DNA of 64,000 nucleotides from JBEKYD01 sp052148435 (GCA_052148435.1 JBKQIF010000153.1:1-64000), one strand, 5' to 3'; shown: positions 1 to 8,593, counted from the first letter of the stretch. A program made the numbers and translations. Notes: generated by a model from the sequence alone, not told the origin.

Positions 1-94
1 GCCGAGTTGTTAGTGTGAGGAACGTAGCGCTCCCTCGGAATCCATTTCCATAAAGAGAGCCGCGACCGCCAGGGAGCGGTTGGCGCGGGAAGCG

Positions 95-305
95 TTACCG
101 GAACAATTTGAGGTCGATCGCTTCGCCCATCGCCTTATATCCGGCATCGCCAGGGTGAAGGTGGTCGCCGCTGTCGTAAGCCGGCAGGATCCGGTCGGGA
201 TGCTCGGGGTCGCGTACCGTTTTGTCGAAATCGATCACCCCGTCAAACGCTTTGCCGTTGCGGATCCATTCATTGATGGCCTTGCGCCGGATTTCTTTTT
301 CGGGC
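95..305 (-). pseudogene. Truncated duplicate of the SGNH hydrolase C-terminus
   Basis: About 70 residues, including the DHLHPGDAGYKAMGEAIDL block, match the C-terminus of the intact SGNH hydrolase at 1629-2852. The DNA is also clearly similar over roughly 80-305 versus 1620-1850, with scattered substitutions. The catalytic Asp-His block V survives, but the GDSI, Gly and GxND blocks are absent. Upstream of the shared part the reading frame runs into GCACGAAGT tandem repeats and then a 64-nt interspersed repeat, so the 5' end has been replaced by repeat DNA. It is best read as a decayed partial duplication rather than a functional gene. Confidence 0.8.
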
Positions 306-358
306 ACGAAGTGGGCACGAAGTGGACTGCACGAAGTGTGCACGAAGTTGCACGAAGT
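304..358 (+). repeat. Five GCACGAAGT direct repeats
   Basis: GCACGAAGT occurs at 304, 315, 329, 340 and 350, with spacings of 10 to 14 nt. The array sits exactly where similarity to the intact SGNH hydrolase gene stops, so it may mark the rearrangement junction. Confidence 0.85.
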
Positions 359-366
359 GGACAGCC

Positions 367-430
367 TGACGTGAGCCCTTGGGGAAAACATCCAACACGT
401 CGGAGCGCTCCCGTATGTTGGCGAGTTTCA
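367..430 (+). repeat. 64-nt interspersed repeat, copy a
   Basis: One of three copies of a 64-nt element; the others are at 714-777 (minus) and 40052-40115 (plus). Shared blocks are GACGTGAGCCCTTGG followed by GAAAA, a variable stretch, then GTCGGAGCGCTC. This copy lies just beyond the truncated hydrolase fragment. Confidence 0.85.
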
Positions 431-713
431 CCATCTCGCAGCCGCTCCTTCCTCAGAATGCGGACCAATCCGCGCTGTACTCGTTGCGCTAATGGCCTAT
501 CGCGTCACCGGGCTTGGGACTAACCGCCAGAGGGCCTTCCTCTCCGCCAACGATCGAGTCACCTCCATGCGGCTGCCTCGCCCAACCCTAGCGCCCGTCA
601 AAGCCAGGTGCTGGCTTGGCCCCCCGCGGATGGCACCACTGGGGGTTCGGAAACCAGCAGGCGGGCTTGATGCCCGATGGCCCGGCAAGTACACTCGTTC
701 ATCCCGGAAATGC

Positions 714-777
714 GAGAATCGTGAGCATGTCGGAGCGCTCCGACAGGTTGGCCATTTTCGCCAAGGGCTCACGTCAG
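714..777 (-). repeat. 64-nt interspersed repeat, copy b
   Basis: Minus-strand copy of the element also seen at 367-430 and 40052-40115, with the same GACGTGAGCCCTTGGCGAAAA start and GTCGGAGCGCTC core. GGAGCGCTCC inside it is palindromic. Confidence 0.85.
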
Positions 778-780
778 GAG

Positions 781-826
781 TGTTTCCTCGGGAACATGGG
801 GACCGCGTGTTTCCTCGGGAACATGG
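781..826 (+). repeat. Two direct copies of a 19-nt motif
   Basis: TGTTTCCTCGGGAACATGG occurs at 781-799 and again at 808-826. TTCC..GGAA inside each copy is palindromic. No coding meaning is apparent. Confidence 0.8.
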
Positions 827-1628
827 ATCGGGAAATCAGTGCCAAAGGAAATCAGCGCCGGTCTACGTGTTTCCACCTTTCCGGCCGGCCCGTCGATCGG
901 AGCTGGGAAACCTCCGCGGCCAAGTTTTGGCTCAGGGCACCCGCTGGTTTACATAAATGTTGGCTCGTCCCCAGCCAAGCGCTTTGTCCCGAACCGGTTA
1001 GCGGGGTCCGCTCTCGCTGCTCACCGCCCTCAAAAACCCGGTCACGCCTCATTTATCCCCGTAACCAACTGAAAACAAAACACCGGCCAGAAACAGCCCC
1101 CTCCCGCCGTTCTATCATGGTGGAGGGAGGAACCCGCCAGTCAGAGGGGAACAAGGTGGTTCCGGGACCCATCCCGGCAACTTTGTTGCGCCACCAACCC
1201 AAAAAGGCCAGGAAATGCACAAAATGGCACAAACCAAATCGGGGCGGGCTCCCCCTAAGGGGCTTAATCGACAGATATTACTGGTCTTATCGATACTGCC
1301 GTAATTCGTGCCCACATGCTGCCGCGCGGCCCGTCCTTGTGCATCCTTAGCCCCGGATCGGCGCGGAGCGGGGTTGACACGTGGCGGCGGATCGCCACGC
1401 CCGGATCTCACCATAAAATGCACAAAATTGCACAAGAGCGCACCCCCGCCAATCGGCCGACACTGCTCCTAACAAACAGAAATCACTATGTTTACCCATG
1501 CCGCAATTTTGTTTTTTCAATTCGCGAACCCAAACCGCCGCACAAATACCCCACGCCTACTCATGTTGCCTTGCGCCCCCGTGCCTGAGGCGGAATGCCC
1601 TGCCACGTTGGCATCGACGCTGCCGCAC

Positions 1629-2852
1629 CTACCGGAACAACTTGAGGTCGATCGCCTCGCCCATAGCCTTATATCCGGCATCGCCGGGGTGAAGATGATC
1701 GCCGCTATCGTAAGCCGGCAGTATCCGGTCGGGATGCTGGGGGTCGCGTACCGCCTTGTCGAAATCGATCACCCCGTCAACCCCTTTGCCGTTGCGGATC
1801 CATTCGTTGATGGCCTTGCGCCAGGTCTCTTTTTCCGGCGTGAAGTAACCTTTGAAAACCGTCCCCTCGAAAGGCGTCAGGGTGGCGCCAAAAACCCGAA
1901 TCCCTTTTTCGTGGGCGCGTTCGACCAATTGCTTCAAGCCGAAGATCACGTCTTCGGCGCTGACCGTTTCCGACGCCGGCGCGGAACTCCCCGCGTGCCC
2001 CAGATCGTTGATGCCCTCCATGACGATCGCGAATTTTACGTCCGGCTGCGCCAGCACGTCGCGGTCGAAACGCGCCAGCGCGTTCACGCCGAAGCGGATG
2101 TTGGCCGCCGGATCGTGAAGCACGCGGTTGCCGCCGATGCCGGCGTTGAGGACGCCGATCTTCATCCCGGCCGCCTCCAGGCGCCCCGCCAGAATATCCG
2201 GCCAGCGGTGGTTCGCATCCATGGTGGAATTCGCGCCGTCGGTGATCGAGTCGCCGAAAGCTACTACCGTGGCCGCCGCCGCCGCTTCCTGGGCATCCAC
2301 CGCGGCCAGAAATACCCACGAACCGATTTTCGCCGCGTCGGCGATGCCCGCCGCTCCGGTAGCGTCGCCTGGCCCGACATAGGAGTTCTGCTGCGCGCCA
2401 TAGTGAATCCCCGCGCCGATCGTAGCTTTGGGCAGATACAGACTGATCGCCAGATCGATCCCGGCGGGCACCTGCAGCTTCACCGGATCGCTCAGCACCT
2501 CGGCATCGGGCGGAATGGAGATCGTATCGCGGCCGCCGAACGTCAATTTCCGGTCCGTGCCGCCGACGATATTAGCCTCCTGGCCGCGCCGCGCCAGGTG
2601 CGCACCGCCGATCTCGACCGTGGTTTTGCCGTACGCGTTCGAAAGCCGCACCCGAACCGTATCGCTTCCAATGCTGGTGTGCACGATCTCCCGCAAGGTC
2701 TGGTCTTCGAACACCAGGCTGGCGCTGCGCATCTGCGCCTCGTCGGACAGTTGCGGCGCCGCGCTCGTGCCCCAGGTAACTACCCACTGCCTCTGCGCCA
2801 TCGCTGCCGAAGCGAGCAGCGAAAACAGCGCGATCCGCCTGACGTTTCGCAT
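1629..2852 (-). CDS. Secreted SGNH/GDSL-family hydrolase
   Basis: Predicted exported esterase or lipase-like hydrolase of the SGNH family, about 407 aa. A signal peptide (MRNVRRIALFSLLASAAMAQ) precedes a beta-rich N-terminal domain. The catalytic domain begins near residue 195 with FGDSITDG (block I Ser), then GIGGNRVL (block II Gly), MEGINDLGH (block III Asn) and DHLHP near the C-terminus (block V Asp and His), so all four blocks are present. Substrate is unknown; relatives deacetylate polysaccharides or hydrolyse lipids. The Met five residues upstream (2867) is possible, but a -10-like TAGGAT directly abuts it, favouring 2852. It is divergent from a GH29 fucosidase, which fits a role in glycan breakdown. 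A truncated duplicate lies at 95-305. Confidence 0.88.
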   Translation of the reverse strand: MRNVRRIALFSLLASAAMAQRQWVVTWGTSAAPQLSDEAQMRSASLVFEDQTLREIVHTSIGSDTVRVRLSNAYGKTTVEIGGAHLARRGQEANIVGGTDRKLTFGGRDTISIPPDAEVLSDPVKLQVPAGIDLAISLYLPKATIGAGIHYGAQQNSYVGPGDATGAAGIADAAKIGSWVFLAAVDAQEAAAAATVVAFGDSITDGANSTMDANHRWPDILAGRLEAAGMKIGVLNAGIGGNRVLHDPAANIRFGVNALARFDRDVLAQPDVKFAIVMEGINDLGHAGSSAPASETVSAEDVIFGLKQLVERAHEKGIRVFGATLTPFEGTVFKGYFTPEKETWRKAINEWIRNGKGVDGVIDFDKAVRDPQHPDRILPAYDSGDHLHPGDAGYKAMGEAIDLKLFR

Positions 2853-2867
2853 GGAGTTCACCCGCAT

Positions 2868-2907
2868 ATCCTATCGCAGCGCACGGCCGTTCGGGGTGGA
2901 CTATACT
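2868..2907. promoter_or_regulatory. Divergent promoter region with two -10-like hexamers
   Basis: On the minus strand TAGGAT (2868-2873) precedes the SGNH hydrolase start. On the plus strand TATACT (2902-2907) lies 12 nt upstream of the fucosidase ATG, which would give a nearly leaderless mRNA. No convincing -35 boxes were found. Confidence 0.45.
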
Positions 2908-2919
2908 GGAGCCGCAACC

Positions 2920-4575
2920 ATGACACGACGATCGATCATCCGCGGCTTGGCTGGGCTCGCGCCCGCGGCCTGGGGCGCCCGCGCTGTCCGCGCCCAATCC
3001 GGCCGGGCGCCGAGACAAATCGCGCCTGGCATTTTCCAGCCCACCTGGGAATCGTTATCGCAATATAAAGCGCCGGACTGGTTTCGCGACGCCAAGTTCG
3101 GCATCTGGGCGCATTGGACCGCGCAGTGCGTCCCCGAGCAGGGCGATTGGTACGCCCGCCAGATGTACATCCAGGGCCATCCCCAGTACCAGTATCATGT
3201 GGAACACTACGGGCACCCTTCCAAGTTCGGCTTCATGCAGATTGACAACCTCTGGAAGGCCGAAAGCTGGGATCCCGAGTCGCTGATGCAGCTTTACGTC
3301 AAAGCCGGAGCGCGCTACTTTGCCGCCACCGCCAATCATCACGACAACTTCGACTGCTACGACTCCACTCACCATAAGTGGAATTCGGTTCGGATCGGCC
3401 CCAAGAAGGACATTGTCGGCACCTGGGCAAGAATCGCGCGCAGCCACGGTCTCCGTTTTGGCGTGACCAATCATTCGGCGCACTCCTGGCACTGGTTCCA
3501 AACCGCTTATGGGTACGACCAGGAAGGGCCGCTCGCCGGCGTTCGCTACGACGCCTTCACCACCCAAAAAGAGCAAGGCCGCGGAAAATGGTGGGACGGC
3601 CTCGACCCCCAAGAGCTCTATACCGGCATGAATATGGTGATGCCGGACGGTATCGCCACCATCAAGGCGGCCGATGAGTGGCATCGCGAGCATGACCGAA
3701 ACTGGACCGAGCAGCCCCCTCCGAACAACCCCGAGTTTGTCAACACCTGGTTTCTGCGCTGCCAGGAGCTGGTCGACAAGTACCGGCCCGACCTGCTCTA
3801 TTTCGACGATACCGAGCTTCCCCTCGGACAGGCCGGCCTCGACATTGCCGCCCATTACTACAACGCCAATATGAAGAATCACGGCGGCCAACTGGAGGCC
3901 GTCCTGAACTCGAAGGGCCTGGTGCCGAACCACGTCGGCACCATGGTGCTCGATATCGAACGCGGCCGCGCCGACAAAATTCTGCCCGCTGCGTGGCAGA
4001 CCGACACCTGCATCGGAGACTGGCACTACCGGCGTTCTATCTTCGAAAACCACACCTACAAGACTGCCGGCACCGTGATCCAAATGCTCGTGGACATTGT
4101 GAGCAAGAACGGCAACCTGCTCCTGAATATTCCGCTCCGCGGCAGCGGCGCCATCGATGAGGACGAACGCAAGGTGCTCGATGGGGTTGCCTCATGGATG
4201 CCCCATAACCGGGAAGCCATCTTCGGCACCCGCCCCTTTGCCGTGTTCGGCGAAGGCGCGCCGGACGTCAAAGGCACCGGCAACTTCAACGAGAGCGTTT
4301 CCCGCCCCTACACCGCCGAGGATATTCGCTTCACTACCGGCCACGATGCCTTGTATGCCATCGCCCTCGGATGGCCCGCCGATGGCAAACTCGCCATCAA
4401 GAGTCTCGCCTCCGGCAGCGCGCACTATCCGCGGGAAGTGGGCCAGGTCGAACTGCTCGGCGGCAAAGGACCGCTCCCCTTCACCCGCGACGCGGCCGGC
4501 CTGGTGGCGACCCTCCCCGCGCAAAAGCCCAACGACTATGCCTACGCCCTGAAGATCCGGCCTAAGTCCGCCTGA
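2920..4575 (+). CDS. Alpha-L-fucosidase, GH29, Tat-exported
   Basis: A 551-aa glycoside hydrolase family 29 enzyme predicted to remove terminal alpha-L-fucose from glycans outside the cytoplasm. The N-terminus MTRRSIIRGLAGLAPAAWG carries a twin-arginine signal ending near AVRAQ. The family core follows: WFRDAKFGIWAHW, YFAATANHHDNFDCYDS (the conserved HHD/F region) and DLLYFDDTELP, whose first Asp fits the retaining nucleophile. NGNLLLNIPLRGSG is the usual barrel end, and the last 130 residues form a beta domain. The frame stays open far upstream, but the Tat signal fixes the start at 2920. It probably acts with the divergent SGNH esterase on fucosylated, acylated polysaccharide. Confidence 0.92.
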   Translation: MTRRSIIRGLAGLAPAAWGARAVRAQSGRAPRQIAPGIFQPTWESLSQYKAPDWFRDAKFGIWAHWTAQCVPEQGDWYARQMYIQGHPQYQYHVEHYGHPSKFGFMQIDNLWKAESWDPESLMQLYVKAGARYFAATANHHDNFDCYDSTHHKWNSVRIGPKKDIVGTWARIARSHGLRFGVTNHSAHSWHWFQTAYGYDQEGPLAGVRYDAFTTQKEQGRGKWWDGLDPQELYTGMNMVMPDGIATIKAADEWHREHDRNWTEQPPPNNPEFVNTWFLRCQELVDKYRPDLLYFDDTELPLGQAGLDIAAHYYNANMKNHGGQLEAVLNSKGLVPNHVGTMVLDIERGRADKILPAAWQTDTCIGDWHYRRSIFENHTYKTAGTVIQMLVDIVSKNGNLLLNIPLRGSGAIDEDERKVLDGVASWMPHNREAIFGTRPFAVFGEGAPDVKGTGNFNESVSRPYTAEDIRFTTGHDALYAIALGWPADGKLAIKSLASGSAHYPREVGQVELLGGKGPLPFTRDAAGLVATLPAQKPNDYAYALKIRPKSA

Positions 4576-4603
4576 GCGCGATGCTGTTCACTGAAATCGT
4601 GGC

Positions 4604-4621
4604 GCCGGCTGTCAAGCCGGC
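4604..4621. repeat. Hairpin repeat between convergent genes
   Basis: GCCGGCT-GTCA-AGCCGGC forms a perfect 7-bp stem, with TGGC on the left and TGGCAC on the right. It belongs to the GTGGC-framed palindrome set seen at several gene ends here and could act as a weak bidirectional terminator. Confidence 0.6.
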
Positions 4622-4663
4622 TGGCACCTTGCCCCGCCAAGTCTGAGTGGCAAGGAACCGGTT

Positions 4664-5650
4664 TCAGTTGGCCAGCGCGAAATAGCCTTGGCGCCAGAAA
4701 GCGCGCAGGGAGGGCAGGCCGTGCGGGGGCACCAGTTTTACTTGCACGTGATGATACTTGCCGTCGCGCTGCGCGTCGGTGGGGGCGAAACCGATTACGT
4801 AGCGGTTGCGCAGCTCGACGCCGATCTTGGCGGCGACGTCGGGCATTTCCGCCAGATCGTCGACCGGCAGGTGGCGGCCGCCGCTCTGTTCGGTGATGTC
4901 GCTGAGCAAGCCGGGGCCATTGGCCTCTTCCGGAGTGCGGTTGCGCCCGAAGCCGGTTTCGTAGATGCCGATGGCATAGATCAGCACGTCGGCCTCGCGC
5001 ACCAGGTTGCGAAGTTCGGTTTCGGTATAGCGGCTGGAGTTGTCTCCGCCATCGGAAATGATCAGCAGCGCCTTGCGCTTCTTGTCCGACTTCCGGATTT
5101 GGTGCAGCGCCAGGCAAAGGGCATCGAGCAGCGCCGTGCGCCCGCGGGATTGGGAGAAGGTGAGCTGGTTCTGAATCTCGGCCACGTCGCGGGTGAGGGG
5201 CACCATCAGCTTGGGCTGGTCGTTGAATTCCACCAGAAAGAATTCGTCCTCGGGGTTGGCGGTTTTGAAAAAGGCCGACGCCGCCAGACGCGACCGCCGC
5301 AGCTTGTTGCCCATGCTGCCGCTGGTATCGAAGACCAGGCCGACCGCCAGCGGCTCGTCTTCCATGCCGAAGTGGGTGATGGTCTGCTCCACCTTATTAT
5401 CGAGAACGCGGAAGTGTTCTTTTTCGAGGCCGGTGACGGGGCGGTTCATGGGGTCGCAGACGGTCACCGGAACCAGCACCAGGTTGCTGTCGACGCGCAG
5501 ATTGGCGGAAGGCAGGATCGAGACGGCGGCGACGGCTTTCGGCCGTATTTCAATGCCCGGCTGCTGGGCGGCCAACCGCCGCGGCGGAGCGGCGATTCCC
5601 GCCAACCAGGCCAACCCCAATGCCAGCCAGAGACGGACACTCCGATTCAT
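4664..5650 (-). CDS. Secreted VWFA-domain protein, acidobacterial type
   Basis: A 328-aa protein with a signal peptide (MNRSVRLWLALGLAWLAG, cleavage near AAQ) followed by a conserved beta domain (LVLVPVTVCDPMNRPVTGL) and a von Willebrand factor A domain from about residue 95. The MIDAS motif VFDTSGSMGNK and the later ISDGGDNSS are intact, so metal binding is likely. This architecture is the acidobacterial VWFA family that occurs in many copies per genome; its function is unknown. A second member is at 24004-24975. The ATG at 5650 is supported by GGGAG and an upstream TATACT. Confidence 0.9.
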   Translation of the reverse strand: MNRSVRLWLALGLAWLAGIAAPPRRLAAQQPGIEIRPKAVAAVSILPSANLRVDSNLVLVPVTVCDPMNRPVTGLEKEHFRVLDNKVEQTITHFGMEDEPLAVGLVFDTSGSMGNKLRRSRLAASAFFKTANPEDEFFLVEFNDQPKLMVPLTRDVAEIQNQLTFSQSRGRTALLDALCLALHQIRKSDKKRKALLIISDGGDNSSRYTETELRNLVREADVLIYAIGIYETGFGRNRTPEEANGPGLLSDITEQSGGRHLPVDDLAEMPDVAAKIGVELRNRYVIGFAPTDAQRDGKYHHVQVKLVPPHGLPSLRAFWRQGYFALAN

Positions 5651-5671
5651 AGAGTCTCCCGTTGCGACATT

Positions 5672-5677
5672 AGTATA
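5672..5677 (-). promoter_or_regulatory. -10 box of the VWFA gene
   Basis: Minus-strand TATACT within GTTATACTAATG lies about 21 nt upstream of the ATG at 5650. It leaves room for a short leader with the GGGAG ribosome-binding site. Confidence 0.5.
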
Positions 5678-5727
5678 ACGCCGGGCCCTGGCGAGTATAA
5701 CGCCGGCGGCGCTTGCCGCCGATCTTT

Positions 5728-6378
5728 CTACTGGGCGCGCGCCTTGGCTACCGCGGCCAGGAACTGGCGGGCGCGTTCTTCGAGGACGTCGAAACGGCCC
5801 TGCTTCATACTCTGGACGTCCACCAGTTCGCCGCCTACGCCGGCCGCGCAAGCGCCCGCTTTGAGGAAGTCGCCGATGGTTTCCAGGTTCACGCCGCCGG
5901 TCGGGATCATTTCGATCTGCGGGAACGGCCCCTTGAGAGCTTTGATGTACTTAGCTCCGCCCACATTGCCGCAGGGGAAGATTTTCACCACGTCGGCGCC
6001 AGCTTCCCAGGCGGCCAGCACTTCGGTGGGCGTCAGCGCTCCGGGGCAGATGGCGACGGAGTAGCGCTTGCAAATTTCGATGGTAGCCAGCCTCAGGCTG
6101 GGGGATACGATGAACTCCGCGCCAGCCAGCATGCATACGCGCGCCGTTTCCGGATCGAGCACGGTACCGGCGCCGATCAGGATTTTGCCGCCGAAGCGGC
6201 CGGCGAGTTTTTCCAGCACGCCCACGGCCCCGGGAACGGTCATGGTGATTTCGGCGGCGCGAACACCGCCCTGGTAAATGGCTTCCACGGCCTGAAGCGC
6301 CAAATCGGCGCTGGGCGCCCGCACCACGGGCACAATGCCAACTTCGGTAATCGCTCGCAGGGTTTCTTTCGCACTCAT
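5728..6378 (-). CDS. eda: KDPG/KHG aldolase
   Basis: A 216-aa class I aldolase that splits 2-keto-3-deoxy-6-phosphogluconate (or 4-hydroxy-2-oxoglutarate) to pyruvate and glyceraldehyde-3-phosphate (or glyoxylate). Family motifs are in order: GIVPVVRA, AAEITMTVPGA with the catalytic Glu, ILIGAGTVLD, FIVSPSL, ICPGALTPTE, VVKIFP with the Schiff-base Lys, and PTGGVNLE. Length is normal for the family. No phosphogluconate dehydratase is adjacent, so the in vivo substrate (sugar acid or hydroxyproline route) is open. The sugar-enzyme neighbourhood favours Entner-Doudoroff-type catabolism. Confidence 0.93.
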   Translation of the reverse strand: MSAKETLRAITEVGIVPVVRAPSADLALQAVEAIYQGGVRAAEITMTVPGAVGVLEKLAGRFGGKILIGAGTVLDPETARVCMLAGAEFIVSPSLRLATIEICKRYSVAICPGALTPTEVLAAWEAGADVVKIFPCGNVGGAKYIKALKGPFPQIEMIPTGGVNLETIGDFLKAGACAAGVGGELVDVQSMKQGRFDVLEERARQFLAAVAKARAQ

Positions 6379-6416
6379 CAGCGATTACGATAGCACGCAG
6401 CAATGGAGCCGTCGGC

Positions 6417-6491
6417 GCTAAGGGCGTGTCAGGAAATAACCCTGCCATTCCGACGTGGTTTGGCATGGTTATTTCCGGACGAGGCCTAAGG
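6417..6491. mobile_element. MITE-like inverted-repeat element
   Basis: GTCAGGAAATAACC (6428-6441) pairs with GGTTATTTCCGGAC (6467-6480) at 13 of 14 positions. The pairing continues inward with TGCCA/TGGCA and loosely outward (AGGGCGT versus ACGAGGCCT). The result is a stem of about 20 to 26 bp with a loop of about 13 nt and no coding capacity. This looks like the joined ends of an insertion sequence or a tiny MITE. Only one copy is in the window, so mobility is inferred. Confidence 0.55.
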
Positions 6492-6833
6492 AATTGCCCC
6501 GATGCAGCGCACTGTAATCCAGTACGTTAACTATATGGGTTAATAGTGGCGCGTGTCCCCAAATATGTTGGAATGCGGATATGGAGTTCTCGCTTCTGGA
6601 CATCTCCCTGGCGGCTATTACCACGGTGCTGGTCTGGATGCTCGACGCAAGGTAACGAGAGCCGAAGTAGCGCAGGAAAATATCGGCCTCGAAGTGACGG
6701 GCAAGCTGATCAAATACAGCGACAACGTTCAACCCTGACGGCGGTAAATTTCCAGGAAGTTTCGCTGCCGGAGCATCCCCGCGGACACCGCCTGCTGCAC
6801 ATTCACCGTAACCGGCCGGCCGATCGCTGACCG
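6492..6833. other. Non-coding gap
   Basis: No supported gene. A short plus-strand frame from 6580 (MEFSLLDISLAAITTVLVW) stops after 24 codons, and a +1 frame continues for about 30 codons; this could be a relic but resembles nothing I recognise. GGCCGATCGCTGACCGCTAC near 6819-6838 resembles the GATCGCTGA repeat family. Confidence 0.4.
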
Positions 6834-7619
6834 CTACTTGGTGGCGAACCAGCGCTTCCAGCCGGCGGCCTTGGGCGCGGCCAGGTTTAGGGCGCGGTAG
6901 AAGGGCTCGGCCTCGGCTTCGGAGAGCGGCTGGATGCCGCGCAGGAGACTCACCACTTCCACCAGGCGGCAGAAGTGATCGATGCAATGCCAGCAGGCCT
7001 CGGTATGGCGCGCCAGTTCTTCGCGTCCGGCCCAGGTGGCGCGGCCATCGATGATGTCGAGGAATTTCTTGGGCGGAAGGCAGCCTTCGGCGGATGGGGC
7101 GGCTTCGCTACCCAGCGCGCGGCCATTTTCGGCGAGCAGGCTGGGACGCCAGGCGTCGGTCTTGCCGCGCAGCAACTCGGCGGCGCGCGCACGGATGGCC
7201 GCGACCGTGGTGGGCGCCATGCGCAACATGGCTCCGGATTCTTCCGTGCCATAGCCCATGGATTCGAGCCATGCGGCCTGCTTTTCCGCCAGCGTCAAGG
7301 GTTCGAGAGCGGCGGCTACGGTTTCGAGCGAGACCCGGAGGTCGGCGGCGGGCGCGGGGATCCGCTCGAGGATCGACTGGCGCAGTCCGGCCACGAAGAC
7401 GCGCTCCGGCGCCGGGTCGAAGGAGGCGAACCATGGGGAATCGGGCCGGGCGACGGAAGCGAGCGTCTCAGCTTCGGTCTCGGCCAGCGCGGCTTCCTTC
7501 GCGCCATAATGCCGCACGATTCCACGTATCGCCGGAACATATTGAACCACCAGGAATCGCCACCCCTCAGGGCGATTGGCGCGGCAATCGCGCATCATTT
7601 CGTAACAGGTATAGATCAT
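6834..7619 (-). CDS. Sigma-factor-like protein with C-terminal zinc finger
   Basis: A 261-aa cytoplasmic protein. Residues 10-40 (RPEGWRFLVVQYVPAIRGIVRHYG) resemble sigma-70 region 2. Residues 105-150 (LEPLTLAEKQAAWLESMGYGTEESGAMLRMAPTT is typical of the stretch) resemble region 4, including its helix-turn-helix spacing. The C-terminus carries HTEACWHCIDHFCR near residue 206, an H-x3-C-x2-C arrangement like zinc-binding anti-sigma domains. The likely role is a divergent ECF-type regulator with a built-in zinc module. Similarity is by eye only. It is divergent from the Gly-rich secreted protein at 7720, which it could regulate. Confidence 0.6.
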   Translation of the reverse strand: MIYTCYEMMRDCRANRPEGWRFLVVQYVPAIRGIVRHYGAKEAALAETEAETLASVARPDSPWFASFDPAPERVFVAGLRQSILERIPAPAADLRVSLETVAAALEPLTLAEKQAAWLESMGYGTEESGAMLRMAPTTVAAIRARAAELLRGKTDAWRPSLLAENGRALGSEAAPSAEGCLPPKKFLDIIDGRATWAGREELARHTEACWHCIDHFCRLVEVVSLLRGIQPLSEAEAEPFYRALNLAAPKAAGWKRWFATK

Positions 7620-7719
7620 CCTCCCCCATTATCCCAGCGCTCGGGCAGGGGATGGCCTGCGCCACCGGTTGCGGCGGGTGCACTTCGGGAGTACGCTCGT
7701 GAATAGAGGAGTACATCTC

Positions 7720-8490
7720 ATGCGGTCGCTTTTCTGTCTTATCCTTTGTTCTACGGTGATGGCGTTTGGCGCCTATGCCCAGCGTGGGGGAGGCCATGGC
7801 GGCGGTGGCGGCGGTTCTCGCGGTTCGGTTGGCGGCGGCGGGCACAGCTTTTCCTCCGGTGGCAGTTTCGGCGGAGGCTATCGTGGAGGCAGTTCGTTTT
7901 CGGGCGGATATCGTGGCGGGGCAGGATACGGCGGGGCGTATCGAGGCGGCTACGGCGGCTATGGCTACGGCCGCGGTTACGGCTACGGCGGCTATGGCTA
8001 CGGCGGCTACGGCTATCCCTATTGGGGCTTCGGGTTAGGGTCGCCGTATTATGGCTACTATGGCGGTTATCCGTATTACGGTTATGGATACTCCGATCCC
8101 TACGCTTATCCCAGCTACAATCCCAACGCTTATTATGGCGATCCGCCCGCCGATCCTCCGGCGTATGGGCAGGGCCAACCGGCGTATGGGCAGAACCAGC
8201 CGGCCTATGGACAGAACCAGCCGGCGTATCGGGGTACGGGCGAATACGATCAATACGGGCAGCGGGTTTCGCGGCCGGGCGCTACGCCAGCGGATTCCGC
8301 GCCGATATACCTGTTCGCCTTTAAAGATCACACCATCGAAGCGGCCTCCGGTTACAGCGTGACGGGCGGCACTTTGCACTACAACACGCTCGAGCACGTG
8401 CAGAAACAGGCCCCATTGAACGAGCTCGACCGCAGCCTGACTTTGCGTCTGAACAAGGAACATTCCGGCTTCAACTTGCCAGGCGAGTGA
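7720..8490 (+). CDS. Glycine/tyrosine-rich secreted protein
   Basis: A 256-aa exported protein of unknown function. A signal peptide (MRSLFCLILCSTVMAFGAYAQ) leads into about 110 residues of Gly-rich repeats (GGGGSRGS, then YGGYGYG units), a YGYSDPYAYPSYNPNAYYG segment and four QPAYGQN-type repeats near residue 150. A conserved-looking C-terminal domain follows (IYLFAFKDHTIEAASGYSV, TLHYNTLEHVQKQAPL). The ATG at 7720 has AGAGGA 9 nt upstream. The low-complexity part resembles structural surface proteins; the C-terminal domain recurs in acidobacterial Gly-rich proteins, as far as I can tell from general knowledge. Confidence 0.75.
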   Translation: MRSLFCLILCSTVMAFGAYAQRGGGHGGGGGGSRGSVGGGGHSFSSGGSFGGGYRGGSSFSGGYRGGAGYGGAYRGGYGGYGYGRGYGYGGYGYGGYGYPYWGFGLGSPYYGYYGGYPYYGYGYSDPYAYPSYNPNAYYGDPPADPPAYGQGQPAYGQNQPAYGQNQPAYRGTGEYDQYGQRVSRPGATPADSAPIYLFAFKDHTIEAASGYSVTGGTLHYNTLEHVQKQAPLNELDRSLTLRLNKEHSGFNLPGE

Positions 8491-8593
8491 ACCTGCTAAA
8501 CTGGATTCGTTTCAGTTATTTCGCGGCAAAACCGAGGTGTGCGGACAGAGCCACAGTGTGCGCCAAAGTTTCGCCCTGAAGGTCGCAGGTTCC

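Larger units (their letters stand above)
431..1628. other. Gene-poor repeat-rich region
   Basis: No open frame here shows a recognisable protein, and candidate frames are Arg/Pro/Ser-rich translations of repeat DNA. The stretch holds repeat copy b (714-777), a duplicated cassette (781-826), a doubled GGAAATCAG motif around 830-856, and TGCACAA-type short repeats near 1216-1233 and 1419-1437. It looks like decayed or repeat-expanded intergenic DNA next to a broken gene. Confidence 0.6.

Noticed and set aside
304..358. CRISPR-like array of GCACGAAGT units
   Set aside because: Units are 9 nt with 1-5 nt spacers, far shorter than CRISPR repeats and spacers, and no cas gene is present.
1488..2919. 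Plus-strand open frame running across the SGNH hydrolase
   Set aside because: The SGNH blocks lie on the minus strand, and the plus frame is an Arg/Ala/Val-rich shadow.
6469..6987. Minus-strand frame with a plausible C-terminus (FLRYFGSRYLA)
   Set aside because: It overlaps the sigma-like gene in another frame, and the upstream half is clearly shadow; no start, no ribosome site.
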